A stretch of DNA of 64,000 nucleotides, taken from Spirirestis rafaelensis WJT71-NPBG6. Lineage in GTDB: Bacteria > Cyanobacteriota > Cyanobacteriia > Cyanobacteriales > Nostocaceae. A program made the translations under genes and the position numbers. Under the pieces are notes generated by a model. That model was given only the letters and a program-made list of their open reading frames with translations. It did no database searches and was not told the DNA's origin. The first letter of the stretch is position 1. Each line of letters opens with the position of its first letter. Below, in pieces: positions 62,548 through 64,000 of this stretch. The stretch covers positions 1 to 64,000 of the forward strand of contig JAHHID010000034.1 of assembly GCA_019359015.1 (NCBI GenBank), written 5' to 3'.

Positions 62548-63750
62548 TTACGCTTCATCTAATGCGACAATTCCGGGTAATTCCTTACCTTCGAGTAACT
62601 CCAAACTAGCGCCACCACCAGTAGAGATGTGGCTCATTTGATCGGCTAAACCGACCTTTTCCACAGCTGCTACAGAGTCACCACCGCCGATAATGGTGAT
62701 AGCGCCTTTTTTGCTGATCTCGGCTAAAGTGTGAGCGATCGCTTCTGTACCTGCGGCAAACTTATCAAACTCAAACACACCCATCGGACCATTCCAAATC
62801 ACCGTCTTGCAGTCTGCAAGGGCTTCTTGGAACACTTTTATTGAGTCGGGACCAATATCCAAACCCATCCAACCATCGGGGATACTGTCAATGCTGACGG
62901 TTTGAGAATTGGCATCAGGGGCAAAATTATCTGCTACAACCACATCTGTGGGAAGCAGCAAGTCAACACCGCGTTCTTTCGCTTTAGCTTCCAAAGACTT
63001 CGCCAACTCTAGTTTGTCTTCTTCCACCAAAGACTTACCGACATTCAAACCACGGGCTTTGTAGAAAGTGAAAATCATTCCACCACCGATGATTAGCTTG
63101 TCGCATTTTTCCAGCAGTGCTTCAATCACACCGATTTTACTGGAAACTTTGGAACCGCCGATAATTGCTACTAGAGGACGTTGAGGATTGGCGATCGCGT
63201 TTTGCAAATACTGCAATTCCTTCTCAATCAAATATCCCCCAACCGAAGGACTGAGATATTTAGTCACACCTTCGGTAGATGCGTGGGCGCGGTGTGCCGT
63301 GCCAAAAGCATCATTGACATACAAATCAGCATTTGCGGCTAGTTTTTTCGCAAATTCTGGATCGTTTTTCTCCTCTTCTTTGTAGAAGCGGACATTTTCT
63401 AGCAACAACACTTGTCCATTTTGCAACGCTCCCACTTTGGCTGCAACGTCATCACCGATGGAGTCATCAGTTTTGACAACTTCTTGCCCTAGCAAGTCAG
63501 ACAAGCGCTTTGCAACTGGTGTCAGGCGCAATTTGTCATCCACTCCTTTGGGACGCCCAAAATGGCTTACTAGAATCACTTTAGCGCCCTTCTGCGTCAA
63601 ATCCTGGATAGTTGGCAGCGCCGCACGAATGCGAGTATCGTCTGTAATGTTGCCACTATCGTCTAGAGGCACGTTGAAGTCAACCCGCACCAAAGCCCGT
63701 TTGCCGGATAAGTCAGAAGCAGATAAATTTGCTAAAGTTTTTTTGGACAT
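62548..63750 (-). CDS. pgk: Phosphoglycerate kinase
   Basis: The 400-residue product is a full-length phosphoglycerate kinase: [20 protein letters not shown] and [10 protein letters not shown] form the substrate-binding N-terminal domain. [46 protein letters not shown] and [14 protein letters not shown] follow. The C-terminal [11 protein letters not shown] completes the nucleotide site. It catalyses the reversible 1,3-bisphosphoglycerate/3-phosphoglycerate step of glycolysis and the Calvin cycle in the cytosol. Divergent from a universal stress protein gene. Confidence 0.97.
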   Translation of the reverse strand: MSKKTLANLSASDLSGKRALVRVDFNVPLDDSGNITDDTRIRAALPTIQDLTQKGAKVILVSHFGRPKGVDDKLRLTPVAKRLSDLLGQEVVKTDDSIGDDVAAKVGALQNGQVLLLENVRFYKEEEKNDPEFAKKLAANADLYVNDAFGTAHRAHASTEGVTKYLSPSVGGYLIEKELQYLQNAIANPQRPLVAIIGGSKVSSKIGVIEALLEKCDKLIIGGGMIFTFYKARGLNVGKSLVEEDKLELAKSLEAKAKERGVDLLLPTDVVVADNFAPDANSQTVSIDSIPDGWMGLDIGPDSIKVFQEALADCKTVIWNGPMGVFEFDKFAAGTEAIAHTLAEISKKGAITIIGGGDSVAAVEKVGLADQMSHISTGGGASLELLEGKELPGIVALDEA

Positions 63751-63840
63751 AGTACAAACCTCGCGATCGCCTTTTTGTTATTTTTTGTAAGTAGAGCCAT
63801 TCCAGATTTTACCGGAGTAAGGGCTACGCAGGTGAATCAG

Positions 63841-64000
63841 ATGTTCAAAACAGTTTTATTTCCACTCGATCAAAGCCGCGAAGCGCGGGAAGCCGCTGAC
63901 GTGGTTGCCAACATCGTGCAAAAGTACGGTAGTCGCTTAGTGCTGCTGTCTGTGGTTGAAGAACCTAACCCAGACGCACCAACTACAGATCCCATGATCT
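63841..64000 (+). CDS. Universal stress protein family, N-terminal part (cut by window end)
   Basis: The frame opens at ATG 63841 with MFKTVLFPLDQSREAREAAD and continues to VLLSVVEEPNPDAPTTDP at the window edge. The first strand, the D-x-S motif and the LVLLSVVEE strand are the UspA-fold signature. About 53 codons are visible and the C-terminal G-x-x-G-x-x-x-x-x-G-S/T nucleotide motif lies outside. Role in stress response inferred from family. Confidence 0.85.
   Translation, partial: MFKTVLFPLDQSREAREAADVVANIVQKYGSRLVLLSVVEEPNPDAPTTDPMI

Noticed and set aside
1-64000. tRNA or rRNA genes
   Set aside because: No convincing T-arm (ggttcgaatcc type) with acceptor pairing and no rRNA signature was noticed by eye; a covariance search would settle it.

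Overview
The window looks like chromosomal DNA from a filamentous, Nostocales-type cyanobacterium. The HIP1 octamer gcgatcgc recurs throughout. There is a cyanobacterial AbrB-type regulator, a group 2 sigma factor, zinc-ribbon serine/threonine kinases, a cyanobacteriochrome-like GAF domain beside an Rcp1-like response regulator, and many intergenic arrays of short G-rich or C-rich repeats of the kind described as STRR sequences. No rRNA, tRNA, CRISPR array or phage module was recognised. Mobile DNA is limited to an IS630-type fragment at the left edge, a decayed IS200/IS605-like remnant near 15.1-15.7 kb, a MITE with an intact 8-bp target duplication at 21.8 kb, and a stand-alone serine-recombinase homologue with a degenerate active site.

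Layout. 0-8 kb: transposase fragment, a coiled-coil/TPR membrane protein with 29-residue repeats, a 2TM protein, an RHH-MazF toxin-antitoxin pair, and an overlapping AAA ATPase/TPR pair. 8-12 kb: exported FAD oxidoreductase, clpS with a DUF2103 gene, a small membrane protein, moaE. 12.6-21.8 kb: four two-component proteins, including a 1099-residue kinase with a DXCF-type cyanobacteriochrome-like GAF domain, a CheY/Rcp1-like regulator and two closely similar hybrid kinases. 22-28 kb: SnoaL-like protein, pyrR, cobD/cbiB, an Rrf2 regulator, cyAbrB and a ClC transporter. 28-39 kb: zinc-ribbon membrane protein, GT39 glycosyltransferase, unknown membrane protein, degenerate recombinase, VOC protein, exostosin-like glycosyltransferase and a PAS/GAF adenylate cyclase. 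39-52 kb: deoxyhypusine-synthase-like enzyme, macrodomain and DUF6508 pair, cobO, exported proteins, group 2 sigma factor, HerA-like ATPase, GST, fasciclin protein, nucleotidyltransferase and a PaaK-like ligase. 52-64 kb: two zinc-ribbon Ser/Thr kinases in tandem, a peroxidase/oxidoreductase cluster, NUDIX hydrolase, pgk and the start of a universal stress protein.

The most unusual locus is 56.4-61.4 kb, read on the minus strand. It starts with one polypeptide that fuses a GMC flavin oxidoreductase to a DUF1080 (3-keto-glycoside hydrolase-like) domain. A small gene interrupted by one in-frame TAG follows, then a DyP-type peroxidase carrying two LysM domains. My working model is oxidation of a glycoside at C3, cleavage of the keto-sugar by the fused hydrolase domain, and peroxidase use or removal of the resulting peroxide. 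Other notable points are the DXCF-type GAF domain, the loss of catalytic residues in the recombinase, and a duplicated C-terminal module shared by the two tandem kinases. Functions are inferred from motif reading alone; no database search was possible.
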